Assembly (NCBI RefSeq): GCF_010692725.1
Contig: NZ_JAAFZB010000096.1
Span: 1,116,001 to 1,180,000 of the forward strand
Direction of reading: 5' to 3'
From: Flavihumibacter soli
Lineage (GTDB): Bacteria > Bacteroidota > Bacteroidia > Sphingobacteriales > Sphingobacteriaceae
DNA: 64,000 nucleotides
Under the pieces are notes generated by a model. That model saw only the letters and a program-made list of their open reading frames with translations. It made no database searches and was not told where the DNA came from. Below, in pieces: positions 53,287 through 63,021 of the stretch. How positions within the stretch are numbered: the first letter of the stretch is position 1; every line of letters starts with the position of its first letter. A program made the translations under genes and the position numbers.

Positions 53287-56200
53287 ATGATGCTTCCCCA
53301 AATCAATGAGAAGTCAGATTTAATCATTGCGAGTTTTGTTCCCGCACTTTTACGAAAACAATTTAAAATTGCGCCAAACAGAAAACCTAAATCAGAATTG
53401 CTTGGTGATCAGGCTGCGTTATTATGGATTGACATCTGCGATTTTTCATTGCTGTCGAACCGATTACTATTAAATCATGCAAAAGGCGTAGAACAACTTT
53501 CCCGGATTCTTCAAAATCATTATGACCATGTTTTGAAGCAGTTTTTGAAGTTTGGCGGAGAACCGATGGTATTTGCCGGCGACGGAGTACTGGCTGCATG
53601 GCATTGTACATCATCGGAATTACCCGGAAAAACAAAAGATGCAATTGCTTGCGCAAGCAGTCTCTTAGATATACAGAGTGCAAGTGATGATCTGGGGCAA
53701 CCCCTTTCATTACATGTAGTTACAGCTTGTGGACCTTGCCAGCTACTCGAGTTAGGCGGATCCGACCATCGATGGCTCTATACGGTTCTGGGAGACTCTT
53801 TAAATGATCTCAGGCAGACATCCAGAAACAGGCAGCCCGGAAAGGTGCTCTTATCACCTGCAGTTATAACAAGCTTAGGAAGGCAGATTAAATATATTCC
53901 TGCTGAACATAATTGCGGTATACTGGATGCTCCGGTGAGAGGCTCACATCCTGCGCCGAAAGCTGGAAGCATCTCATTAGAAGCGGAAGCGGTCAAGTCT
54001 TTGAAGTTGTACCTCCCTAAAGCAATCTCCCCGGACCTTAATTTCGACCAGCTAAAATGGATCGATGAATTAAGACCTGTTACCATTGTTTTTACGCAAT
54101 TGCACAGCGTGGTTCCCAATGTCAACGTTGCGGCCGGGTTATTACAAAACGTAGTTAAAATTATCACTCCGATCGTTGCTAAGCATGATGGTATATTAAA
54201 TCAGGTTTGGGTTGATGAAAAGGCTGCAAACATCCTAATCATTTTCGGCCCGCCGCCCTCAGCTCATCGCGACAACCCGGCAAGAGGACTCAGGACAGCA
54301 CTGGATATTAAACAGGCTCTTAGCAAAACAGAATTCATAAATAGTGTTGGAGTGACAAGCGGAAAAGCATTCTGCGGACTCCTTGGGAATGATACCTTCA
54401 GGCAGTACACCGTGATCGGAGACGTAGTGAATCTGGGAGCACGCTTAGCTCAGCTGCAAACAGAAAACATCTGCTGCGATGAAGCTACCGTGAAAGCCAC
54501 ACGCGATGAATTTACATTTAACCAACCGAACCTGGTTACAATAAAGGGACTATCTCAAAAAGAACGGGTATGGGAACTTGAATCGGGAACGGTCAGGCAG
54601 ACTATTGAACCGAATGAAATTCCCCTGGTCGGGCGAGAGCAGGAACTTTTGTTTTTACGGGATTGTTATTCGACCGCTCTCTCCGGGGAATGTGTATCTG
54701 TTGTGCTGGAAGGTGAGAGTGGCCTGGGGAAATCCAAATTACTTGGAGTTTTCCAAAATGATATTAAATCTAAGGGTGGTCTCGTACTAACAGGTTCGGG
54801 AGATCCGGTGGAACGCGGAATCCCTTATTCCGGCTGGAAAAAAATATTTTCAAACTTGATGGGACTAGAGGATGCAGCGGATAAACAAACAAAGCAGGAC
54901 CTGATAACAGAATTTCTTGGCGATGAACTTTCGGAACTGGCAAGTCTGTTAAACATCATTTTCACCTTCGACTTTCCGGAAAGCGACATAGTAAGATCAT
55001 TCACTATTCAACAGAGATTTACTGAAACCAAGAAACTGCTGGTTGAACTGATTAACCGGCATGCGAAAAAACGTCCTTTACTTATAATTATTGATGATGC
55101 TGTGTGGCTTGACCATGCTTCATGGAAGCTGGCTGTTGAAATAGCTGCCAAGGTCTATGGCTGTTTCCTGATAGTATCGGTGCAGACAACCCAGGGCTTA
55201 AAGGAACTCCAGTCCTTAAAAGATGCCGGCGCTATCCATTACAAGCTCGAAGGACTTTCTAACGGCTATTTATTGAAACTTATTACGGCAGCCCTGGGGG
55301 TATCAGAAGTGCCTGATAAGATTATTGAAACGCTCACCTCGTTATCCAAGGGCAATCCTTTTTTCTGTTTTGAACTCATACAATCTTTGATCAATGAAAA
55401 AGCAGTACTTGTTACTAACGGGGAATGCAGCTTAGACAGCATTATTGATTTGGATAATTTCCCCTTACCGGAAACTATACAGGGTACATTAAGCAGAAGG
55501 ATAGATAGCCTGGAGCACGGGCCTAAGCTGGCTTTAAAAGTGGCAAGCGTCACCGGCTTAAGATTTCCCACCGACCTTGTGCAAACCATTTTTCCTATAC
55601 CTCAGGAAAAAGCTTTAGTGCCATCGTTTCTTGTTAAAGACAATTCAATGGGACTTCTGTGGCATGATATGATCGATGGTTCCCGGGGTTACGCTTTTAA
55701 TAATTCCATTACCCGGGATGTTGCCTATGAAATGCTGCTCTTTGAACAAAAACAGGAGCTGCACTTACAAATAGCGCAATGGTATGAGAAAATATACGCG
55801 GATAACCAGGCTCCTTTCTATGCACGGCTTGCATACCACTGGGAAAAAGCGGGAAACAATATCAAAGCTGCCGACTATCTCGAGAAACAGGCTATCCGCC
55901 TATTCAGTTCCGGATTTGCTAAACAATCTGTGGAAACCGGACTACGGGGGGTAGAATTACTGGGAGTCGAAATAGTCCGCGAACCGAACGAGATCGGTCT
56001 TAGGATCGGTGAGAATATGGCTATAATCGCGGGTTTGATGGCTAACCGTGCACCCTCAGAGCTGCTCCTGCTGAAAACACTAACAGATACTCAAACAGAA
56101 CTTGTAATTACAATGCTATTGCGCATTGGCCCTTTTGCATTTCAAAGTAAACAGATAGACCTGTTCGCTCTTATCTCTGTCACCTGTCTTAGAATGACGC

Positions 56201-57258
56201 TTGAACATGGGAGCTCTAAGTCAGTGGCCGATGTGTATTCCATGTACTCAGTGATCTACAAGGGAATGACCGGCGATCATATTGGAGCCTACCAATGGAG
56301 TGACCTTGCAATGCAGGCTGACAAAAAAAATAACAACACCCTATTTTCCAGTGTCGCATTTGTTCACACATGGTTTCATAATCATTGGGTGAATCCTTTG
56401 CCGGCCAGTCTTCTATTAGCTTTACAGGCGGCCGACGCCGGTTTCAAGGCCGGAGATATCCTGTTTGCATGCTTTAATCTTTCGGGGTATGTCGTCTATC
56501 TTACCGCCTGCGGGAGACCCCTGCTGGAGGTGATGGATGTAGCCCGGGCGCATCTTTCGAATAACCAGAAGAGAGTAATGAATGCTGCTTTTCATCTTAT
56601 CCTGGAATTACAGTTCGCTAAGGCGCTGGCCGGAGAAACAAACGACTACCTGAGTCTGACTGACGATGAGTACATTGAAGAAACCGACATTTCTTCCATC
56701 TGCAATACAGAACTTGGCAACCAGATAGGCTACTACCTGGTAGCACGGGTGAAATTACATACCCATTTCGGCAAGTGGCAGGATGCCCTGCTATGGGCGG
56801 AACAGTCAATGCCTTTATTGAAAGCATTTGAAGGCCAGATTGCAGAAATAGACCTGGTTCAATACCGTACAGTCGCTGCATTGACGGGCCTTGCCAAAGG
56901 CGATTTCGACGACAGGAAAAAGCTAACAGAGCTTGCAATGGATTCACTGCAAATCATGCGGAGATGGGCTGCGATGTGTCCAGCTAATTTTCAACACAAA
57001 GCCTTGTTCCTGGAGGCATTTTTAGCAGGTGTGGAAGGTGATGCCGATAAATCAGAACTACTATTTGCTGAGGCCGGGAAACTTGCTGTTACAGGCGGAT
57101 TCTTAAACGATATCGCACAAATAAATGAATGCAGGTTAATCTTACAGAAGTCGCGGAATGAGATCCTTACTGCTTTAAAGTCGACGCTCGATTCATATCA
57201 GAACTGGGGAGCCTATGGCAAAGTCGAGTACCTTCGAAAGTTATATGAAGTTCCCTAA
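53287..57258 (+). CDS. Double class III cyclase-AAA ATPase-TPR protein (soluble adenylyl cyclase-like)
   Basis: 1323 residues from the ATG at 53287 (a TTG precedes it). Domains: first cyclase (about 38-200) with metal-binding D49 in LWIDICDFS and D99 in VFAGDGVLAAW; second cyclase (about 262-430) with K312 in VDEKAAN, YTVIGD and the NxxxR pair N382/R386 in VVNLGARL; AAA ATPase (about 445-760) with Walker A GESGLGKS (476-483) and Walker B LLIIIDDAVW; then a long helical, TPR-like tail. This order is that of mammalian ADCY10. The active-site residues of both halves look intact, so it probably makes cAMP. No membrane segment is visible. It converges with the KAS III-like gene, 28 bases apart. 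Confidence 0.85.
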   Translation: MMLPQINEKSDLIIASFVPALLRKQFKIAPNRKPKSELLGDQAALLWIDICDFSLLSNRLLLNHAKGVEQLSRILQNHYDHVLKQFLKFGGEPMVFAGDGVLAAWHCTSSELPGKTKDAIACASSLLDIQSASDDLGQPLSLHVVTACGPCQLLELGGSDHRWLYTVLGDSLNDLRQTSRNRQPGKVLLSPAVITSLGRQIKYIPAEHNCGILDAPVRGSHPAPKAGSISLEAEAVKSLKLYLPKAISPDLNFDQLKWIDELRPVTIVFTQLHSVVPNVNVAAGLLQNVVKIITPIVAKHDGILNQVWVDEKAANILIIFGPPPSAHRDNPARGLRTALDIKQALSKTEFINSVGVTSGKAFCGLLGNDTFRQYTVIGDVVNLGARLAQLQTENICCDEATVKATRDEFTFNQPNLVTIKGLSQKERVWELESGTVRQTIEPNEIPLVGREQELLFLRDCYSTALSGECVSVVLEGESGLGKSKLLGVFQNDIKSKGGLVLTGSGDPVERGIPYSGWKKIFSNLMGLEDAADKQTKQDLITEFLGDELSELASLLNIIFTFDFPESDIVRSFTIQQRFTETKKLLVELINRHAKKRPLLIIIDDAVWLDHASWKLAVEIAAKVYGCFLIVSVQTTQGLKELQSLKDAGAIHYKLEGLSNGYLLKLITAALGVSEVPDKIIETLTSLSKGNPFFCFELIQSLINEKAVLVTNGECSLDSIIDLDNFPLPETIQGTLSRRIDSLEHGPKLALKVASVTGLRFPTDLVQTIFPIPQEKALVPSFLVKDNSMGLLWHDMIDGSRGYAFNNSITRDVAYEMLLFEQKQELHLQIAQWYEKIYADNQAPFYARLAYHWEKAGNNIKAADYLEKQAIRLFSSGFAKQSVETGLRGVELLGVEIVREPNEIGLRIGENMAIIAGLMANRAPSELLLLKTLTDTQTELVITMLLRIGPFAFQSKQIDLFALISVTCLRMTLEHGSSKSVADVYSMYSVIYKGMTGDHIGAYQWSDLAMQADKKNNNTLFSSVAFVHTWFHNHWVNPLPASLLLALQAADAGFKAGDILFACFNLSGYVVYLTACGRPLLEVMDVARAHLSNNQKRVMNAAFHLILELQFAKALAGETNDYLSLTDDEYIEETDISSICNTELGNQIGYYLVARVKLHTHFGKWQDALLWAEQSMPLLKAFEGQIAEIDLVQYRTVAALTGLAKGDFDDRKKLTELAMDSLQIMRRWAAMCPANFQHKALFLEAFLAGVEGDADKSELLFAEAGKLAVTGGFLNDIAQINECRLILQKSRNEILTALKSTLDSYQNWGAYGKVEYLRKLYEVP

Positions 57259-57286
57259 ACAAGTTAAGATATCTAAGAAACCCCAG

Positions 57287-58306
57287 TTATTTGTTTCTCT
57301 CAAACAACATTGCATTGGTATGCATGTCAGGCCCGATAGCAAGCAGCATTAGGAAGTCTTTACTAACAGATTCACTTTCATCTGCCCAGGCTAAAGTAAC
57401 AGGTATGTTCGCAGGCGCCATATTACCAAAGGGTTTGATCGTGTTGATGTATTGACCGGGCTGTATAACCTCACTCCAATGATCCATCAATACGGTCGAG
57501 GCCTGATGAGAGATCAGGGCAATATCTGAACCTTTCAGGCTGTGACGTTGTAATAGTTGCAATACGACCTGCGGGGGAGAGTTGACTCCAAAATCTTTAA
57601 ACCCGGCTATTCCTTCATCGGTGATTTGAAAGAAGCTATCAGTCCAGAGTTTCTGAATATTGCCGATTGGCGGACTTATCCCAAAGCTGTTGCCTGAGGA
57701 ATACATGCTCCCATAATAATGTGAATCGGTTAAGGTACACTGGTCTAGAAGTGTCCACTTTTGGCGATCGCTGCTGTCAGCCAACACGGCAGCCCCGGCT
57801 CCGTCACCTGCACTTACAGCCTGCGGTGTCTGATAGCTTACATTCCTGGTCCAGTTACCTCCGATACAGATCAATGCGTTGGAGATCCGCCCTGCCCGAA
57901 TGAGACCGTCGGCCATAAGCAGTGAGGCATTATAATTAGAAAACTCGCAATCCACAGGGATCACCCAAACGCTTTTTTGCAGTCCCAGCTCCTGGTGCAA
58001 CAGAGAAAGAACATTGGGATTCCGGTATTGGCTTACAGAACCTGTCCCGATCAAAAGGTCTACCTGATCAGAAGTCATCTTTGCATTTTCCAGTGCATTC
58101 TTTGCAGCGGGAAGCATTATGGAAATAAGATCCTCACCCGTATCTAAAACACGTCTCTGTTCATATCCCTGGAATAGCTTTTCACCGTCGGTCGAATTAT
58201 GTTTTAACCAGTCAAATACCGGATCATCATTAATACGGATCTTCGCCGGCACAGCATAACCGAGCCCTGTGATCCGGGGCAAGTTCTCACTCATTTGTTC
58301 AGCCAT
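57287..58306 (-). CDS. KAS III (FabH)-like thiolase-fold enzyme
   Basis: 339 residues. The His and Asn of the FabH triad are clear: ISHQAS (H267) and KPFGNMAPANIP (N295). The nucleophile is probably C120 in PVDCEFSNYNASL, though the surrounding residues differ from the usual CAGF and the spacing to the next conserved block is two residues longer. QAVSAGDGAGAAVL is typical. It may join acyl groups from CoA or ACP. Its start overlaps the flavoprotein stop by 16 bases, so they are coupled; with the ThDP enzyme it forms a three-gene operon. It is unlikely to be the housekeeping FabH. Confidence 0.8.
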   Translation of the reverse strand: MAEQMSENLPRITGLGYAVPAKIRINDDPVFDWLKHNSTDGEKLFQGYEQRRVLDTGEDLISIMLPAAKNALENAKMTSDQVDLLIGTGSVSQYRNPNVLSLLHQELGLQKSVWVIPVDCEFSNYNASLLMADGLIRAGRISNALICIGGNWTRNVSYQTPQAVSAGDGAGAAVLADSSDRQKWTLLDQCTLTDSHYYGSMYSSGNSFGISPPIGNIQKLWTDSFFQITDEGIAGFKDFGVNSPPQVVLQLLQRHSLKGSDIALISHQASTVLMDHWSEVIQPGQYINTIKPFGNMAPANIPVTLAWADESESVSKDFLMLLAIGPDMHTNAMLFERNK

Positions 58307-60015
58307 TTAGGTTCAACCAGTTTAAAGTGCTTCTGCAGAACGATCTCAGCTGTCTGCAATGCTCCCTCTACCCAGGTCTGGTTCGTAGAATACGCTTCAC
58401 CGCAGATGAAGCATGGAAAATCTTCAACGGGTCTTGTCATTTCTTCAAGTATCTCCCATGTTTTATAACCTGAATTCCAAAAATGCACTGCACCACCGTA
58501 AGGATCATCAGACCAATCCATATATGCCGCTTCCAGGGGCTCAGGTGCATCCGGGATATTATGCATTTCCATTAACTGCCGGTGCATTTCCATAGCCATT
58601 TTGTGCGGTGCAGGATGTGATTCCCAGTTTTTCTTTAGCCTTACACCCCACTCGTCCTGTTCATCCTTGTGAGCATGGGGCATCGGCTTTCTTTCAAAGG
58701 CCTTTGATTTGGCCCTGAGGTTTTTGATCTTACTATTACCAGGCAAAGGCCACTCTATAGTATTGCCCGGCCCGAGTGGAGAATCCCTTAAACCTCCCCA
58801 GAATTCCGAATTACTCATATCGTTGTAGGCCATGATCATCGAGTTTTTATTCTCAGGATCACCGCCCGGCTCGCGACCTTCAACTCCCCAGTAATAACAT
58901 TGTCTTAGCGGCAGGTCAGTGAGAGATCGCCCTGCCTTAACAAAGGTTTTTTCCCACCAGGGATATTCATAAGCAAGAAATATTTTATAAAGATCCACCG
59001 GTTCGACAGAGTTCATCATAAACCGGACGTGAGGAGCTCTTACCGGATCCAGCACGGGCCCCTTCTGCTGAAGTAATTCCATGGATCTTTTGGGCATGGC
59101 CAGCACAATTGCTCTCGCTGTAACGGAACTTTGGCCCTTCCCATTTTTAACGGATAATTCCACACCTGTCGAACCGTCAGCAAGTGTTGCTTCTTCAAAT
59201 GCCTGTAACCATGAATTCAGATGAACTTCCCCACCGGCACTTTCAAACTGCTTTTGCAAGGTCCAGGGAACAGAATCATAGCCGTCGTTCATTAAGTAAT
59301 ATTTGACCGTAGGCGTAAAATTGAAATACTCTGCAATCGAATTTACAGCATTCGCATTCATTCCCAGTGAGTCATAGCCGACTGTGGTCTTAGCCAGCTG
59401 GTACGCTTCATTGCTCATCACCTTTGCCAAGATATTCCAAAACCCATGATGATATAAAGGAATGTCATCCAGGGTCGCTTCCTGAAGATATTTTTCCAGG
59501 TCATCGCCGCTCAAATCCTTAACCTTTGGAAATAACTTCTCGACAGCCCAGCCTATCAGATCACTTCCGGTATTTCCTTGTTTCAGCCATTCGGACTCTT
59601 CATCCGACAGATTATAGGGCAATACATCAGGATCTGACAATTGGTAACTTCTTATCCTGTGCCCGCGCGTATAAACTATATTTATGGGCTCGTCAACATC
59701 CTGTTCATGTCGCGGTAACTTCAGCTCATTTTCTATCAAAGCCGAGACAAGCTTTTGAGAAGAGACGTATCGCATTCCTCCAATTTCACAATTCATATGC
59801 GGAAATCCGGGAGCTCTTGCCGATAGCAGACGTCCCCCGATGCGGTCGCTCCCTTCAAACAGAGCAATTCGCAACTTCTTATCCTTTGATCCTTTAAGGA
59901 ATGGAGCATTGATATTATCTGCCATGATCAATCTCCAGGCTGTATAAACTCCGGAAATGCCACCCCCGATTATCACTACATCATAATCAGGATCTTTTGC
60001 AACATCTTCTTTCAT
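58291..60015 (-). CDS. Flavin amine/L-amino-acid oxidase-like protein
   Basis: 574 residues. The N-terminus is an FAD-binding Rossmann motif (VVIIGGGISGVYTAWRL, glycines at 17-22), followed by LFEGSDRIGGRLLSA and CEIGGMRYV, and the C-terminal FAD block ICGEAYSTNQTWVEGALQTA. These mark the amine oxidase/LAAO superfamily, which oxidises amines or amino acids with O2. No signal peptide is visible. The substrate is unknown; a partner ThDP enzyme that acts on 2-oxo acids lies upstream, which fits an amino acid substrate. A 62-base gap separates them. Confidence 0.85.
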   Translation of the reverse strand: MKEDVAKDPDYDVVIIGGGISGVYTAWRLIMADNINAPFLKGSKDKKLRIALFEGSDRIGGRLLSARAPGFPHMNCEIGGMRYVSSQKLVSALIENELKLPRHEQDVDEPINIVYTRGHRIRSYQLSDPDVLPYNLSDEESEWLKQGNTGSDLIGWAVEKLFPKVKDLSGDDLEKYLQEATLDDIPLYHHGFWNILAKVMSNEAYQLAKTTVGYDSLGMNANAVNSIAEYFNFTPTVKYYLMNDGYDSVPWTLQKQFESAGGEVHLNSWLQAFEEATLADGSTGVELSVKNGKGQSSVTARAIVLAMPKRSMELLQQKGPVLDPVRAPHVRFMMNSVEPVDLYKIFLAYEYPWWEKTFVKAGRSLTDLPLRQCYYWGVEGREPGGDPENKNSMIMAYNDMSNSEFWGGLRDSPLGPGNTIEWPLPGNSKIKNLRAKSKAFERKPMPHAHKDEQDEWGVRLKKNWESHPAPHKMAMEMHRQLMEMHNIPDAPEPLEAAYMDWSDDPYGGAVHFWNSGYKTWEILEEMTRPVEDFPCFICGEAYSTNQTWVEGALQTAEIVLQKHFKLVEPKWLNK

Positions 60016-60077
60016 AAAACATTATCTGTTTGAAGGAATGTGAATAAAACAATGTAATAATTTGTCAATTGGAACCC

Positions 60078-61883
60078 TTATTTTGGTTTCGCCGGCGCAT
60101 ATAAGGGATTATAATATGGCGGAACGCTCGCACGATTTATGTTGGCGACAATAACCTGCGGCCGGCCTTCTTGGTTCGCGAGTTTCAGTACGGATGGCAT
60201 CAGATCCTTCAATTCCCGCGGATCATTAACCAAGTATGCATCGGCACCCAGTCCCTCGGCAACTTTTGTAAGATCCGGACTACCAAGCTCGTAAAGCTTT
60301 TCCCAGATACCAGGATCTCCCTTATCAGGAAAGAACTGTTCCTGACCCTGGCTGACCATCAATAAATTATTATCATTCAGAATGATCCAGATCGCACCAA
60401 TATTATTTTTTTTAGCAGTGGAGACCTCCGACCCGTGCATCATAAATGCACCATCACCAACAATGGCGATGCAGGTCGCGGCGGGTCGCCCGATCTTTGC
60501 ACCGACAACAGCAGCAACACCGAAGCCCATAGGCCCCATGGATAATGCACTATGGATTGCCCATGGAGCACTTACCTCCAAATAATGGGTAGCCCAGCCG
60601 ACACAGTTCCCCGCATCAATAAAGATCTTTGTCTCTGAATTTGCAGGCAGTGATTCCTGCAGGCAACGCATCATCGCAGCCGGTTCAATTGGACTGGCAT
60701 TCGAACTATACTGTTCCGGGCTAATAAATGCAGGGTGCTGCTTTTTAATTTCCGCGACTAAGGATTTCCGGGTATTGACAAGGTCTTCGTCTTTCGGAAA
60801 TTTAGGAATGAGCTTTTCCATATCCCTTATGAAAGCGCCTGCTTCAGCTACGATCCCATGGCTTACCGGAAAAGAACGACCGATTATTGATTGATCGATA
60901 TCCACCTGTATTAGGGGTCCTTTACCAGTGGGCTGTAATAACGGCAGCCATTTATTGGTAGATAATTCTCCGAGCGAGGAGCCAATAATTAAAAGCGCAT
61001 CATACTTATCCTCATCATTTTCTGCCTGCATCCAGTAGTGCGGCCACATACAATTGGCAATACCATAAACCCGCAGGGAGAGTGGGTGAGATTCAGGAAA
61101 AATACCCTTCGCATCTGCCGTTGTAATTACGGGGATGCCGTAGTATTCTACAAACCGGGTAAATACTGCTAAATTATCTTTCAGGGCTTCGCGACAACCA
61201 TTTCCTAAAAATATCAAAGGTCTTTTAGCTGCTGTAAAAACTTCCATCGTCATCTCTGCCTCTTCAATGGCCGCGCCTCTTTGCACTGATCGATAGCAGT
61301 TAGTATTGTCGGGAAGATGAGGAGAAACGATCTGTTCAACAGTTACGTTGTTCGGCATACTGATGTGTACTGAACGGCGAGGTATTGCTAAGGCATCCCG
61401 TAAGGCCTGCTTAAAAATAGCTTCAAAGTCCGAGCTGTCGGACACCATCGCACTGTAACCCGTTGCGGCAGAATAGATCGCTTCAACGTTCAGTTTTGCA
61501 TCTGTACCCTCCTGCAGATAGCCGAGGCCAAAATAACTTTCATCAACTTCACCCGTTAACAGCAGCATTGCCGAACCGTCATTCTGAGCATTCATCACGC
61601 CTGTCAGCGCATTCGTGGCACCAGGGCCCGAGGTAGTCATTACCACTCCCATCTTTCCCGTTGCACGGCAATAACCGTCGGCCATATAAGCCGCACCGGT
61701 TTCATGCCGGCAAATAATGTAATTGAACTGATCGCCCTTGTTCTTAAAAGCTGTGAGCAGGTTCGCCAATCCGCCGCCGGGTATCCCAAAAACATGGTCT
61801 ACCCCTTCGAGGGACAAATAGTGTAATAATGCATCGGCGACAGTGATTTGGGGGGTGTTAGGAGGTGCAGATTGCTGAGCCAT
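60078..61883 (-). CDS. ThDP-dependent enzyme, acetolactate synthase-like
   Basis: 601 residues with the three-domain ThDP fold. The catalytic glutamate is E61 in CRHETGAAYMADG; the cofactor motif GDGAFMMHGSEVS (near 456) leads to ILNDNN. A central Rossmann domain with IFLGNGCREAL is present. It resembles acetolactate synthase, but there is no regulatory subunit or ilv gene nearby and it is the first gene of an operon with an oxidase and a KAS III-like enzyme. A 2-oxo acid decarboxylase or carboligase is a reasonable class; the product cannot be read. Confidence 0.85.
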   Translation of the reverse strand: MAQQSAPPNTPQITVADALLHYLSLEGVDHVFGIPGGGLANLLTAFKNKGDQFNYIICRHETGAAYMADGYCRATGKMGVVMTTSGPGATNALTGVMNAQNDGSAMLLLTGEVDESYFGLGYLQEGTDAKLNVEAIYSAATGYSAMVSDSSDFEAIFKQALRDALAIPRRSVHISMPNNVTVEQIVSPHLPDNTNCYRSVQRGAAIEEAEMTMEVFTAAKRPLIFLGNGCREALKDNLAVFTRFVEYYGIPVITTADAKGIFPESHPLSLRVYGIANCMWPHYWMQAENDEDKYDALLIIGSSLGELSTNKWLPLLQPTGKGPLIQVDIDQSIIGRSFPVSHGIVAEAGAFIRDMEKLIPKFPKDEDLVNTRKSLVAEIKKQHPAFISPEQYSSNASPIEPAAMMRCLQESLPANSETKIFIDAGNCVGWATHYLEVSAPWAIHSALSMGPMGFGVAAVVGAKIGRPAATCIAIVGDGAFMMHGSEVSTAKKNNIGAIWIILNDNNLLMVSQGQEQFFPDKGDPGIWEKLYELGSPDLTKVAEGLGADAYLVNDPRELKDLMPSVLKLANQEGRPQVIVANINRASVPPYYNPLYAPAKPK

Positions 61884-62196
61884 ACTTTGATGATTGAAGC
61901 TTATCTTATACTTAAATCTAAGAATAGATTTTGACTATTAAGAAACAATCGGTCGGTATTGTAATCAATTGAATAAAAATGTTTTATCCTTCACATCACA
62001 ACATTAAATCCAGACAGATTAGAGCTCAGATACCTTTTGATTATTGGCCCATTTTCATTTTTTTAAGTTAGGATGCCTTCGTTCATACTGCTTAGACTGC
62101 TTCTAAATAGTTTAAATGTAAACCCAGCAGTCAACAACTGCATATTTTTCACCAATAAATAGATACTTTTGCGTCACAAATAATTTTCAAGAGGTA
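61884..62196. other. Divergent intergenic region, ThDP operon and sdhC
   Basis: It holds the sdh promoter box near its right end. No TAnnTTTG box was found for the minus-strand ThDP operon, no terminator and no riboswitch (in particular no TPP-type core) was recognised. Confidence 0.55.
62164..62171 (+). promoter_or_regulatory. sdh promoter -7 box (TACTTTTG)
   Basis: TACTTTTG is identical to the metK box and lies 25 bases before the sdhC ATG. A T-rich run about 15 bases upstream is a weak -33 candidate. Confidence 0.55.
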
Positions 62197-62982
62197 ATGA
62201 GTAATTACGCAAAAACTTTTTCCTCCTCCCTGGGGAAGAAATTGATTATGAGTTTAACAGGTCTGTTCCTGTGTATCTTCCTGGTTGTACATCTTATAGG
62301 AAATCTTCAGTTATTTAAAGACGACGGCGGTCAGGCTTTCAATGCCTATTCCTACTTCATGACCCATTTCCCCCCGATCAAAATCGTTTCCTATATCTTG
62401 TATATCTCCATTATCGTTCACGCTGTTTATGCGTTAATTCTTACAACCGGTAACCGCAAAGCAAGACCGGTTGGCTATGCATACTACAAGGGCGAAGCAA
62501 ATAGCCCCTGGACCTCAAGAAACATGGGTATCCTCGGCACTATCATTCTTATCTTCCTGGTTGTTCACATGAGCAACTTCTGGGCACAATACCACTGGGG
62601 CGACCTTCCGCACGCACGTTATGAAGTGAGCCTGACCAATCCGCAGGATGTGGTTGTAACACCGATCCCCTTCGATGGTTCTGAAATAGCCCACGCGGAT
62701 TATGTTGATGCACAGGCCGGCAAGCAAGTATTGATCGCAAAAGATCTTTACAAGATCGTTACTGAATCATTCAGCCAGTGGTGGTATGTTTTACTTTATG
62801 TGATCTCAATGGCTGCACTGTCTTTCCATTTGATCCATGGCTTCCGCAGCGCTTTTCAAACGCTGGGCTGGGATAACAGTAAATACATTCCATTGATCCG
62901 CTTTTTAGGCGTATGGGTATTTGGTGTGTTAATTCCCCTGGCCTTTGCCGCTATGCCAATTTATATTTTTCTGTTTAGATAG
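62197..62982 (+). CDS. sdhC: Succinate dehydrogenase cytochrome b subunit
   Basis: 261 residues with five membrane helices and the heme-ligating histidines expected of the single-subunit diheme anchor (VVHLIGNLQLF, SIIVHAVYAL, LVVHMSNFW, FHLIHGFRSAFQTLGW). It anchors the succinate dehydrogenase/fumarate reductase and passes electrons to menaquinone. sdhA follows after 39 bases, the usual sdhCAB order of Bacteroidota. Confidence 0.95.
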   Translation: MSNYAKTFSSSLGKKLIMSLTGLFLCIFLVVHLIGNLQLFKDDGGQAFNAYSYFMTHFPPIKIVSYILYISIIVHAVYALILTTGNRKARPVGYAYYKGEANSPWTSRNMGILGTIILIFLVVHMSNFWAQYHWGDLPHARYEVSLTNPQDVVVTPIPFDGSEIAHADYVDAQAGKQVLIAKDLYKIVTESFSQWWYVLLYVISMAALSFHLIHGFRSAFQTLGWDNSKYIPLIRFLGVWVFGVLIPLAFAAMPIYIFLFR

Positions 62983-63021
62983 ATGATCATTCCCGAAAGG
63001 GTTAAACAATAAATTTCTGTA

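Noticed and set aside
60078-61883. Assignment of the ThDP enzyme as the biosynthetic acetolactate synthase ilvB
   Set aside because: There is no ilvN, ilvC or ilvD nearby and its operon partners are an oxidase and a KAS III-like enzyme, so only the wider class is given.
61884-62196. TPP riboswitch ahead of the ThDP enzyme gene
   Set aside because: No CUGAGA-type core or matching stems were seen on the minus strand.
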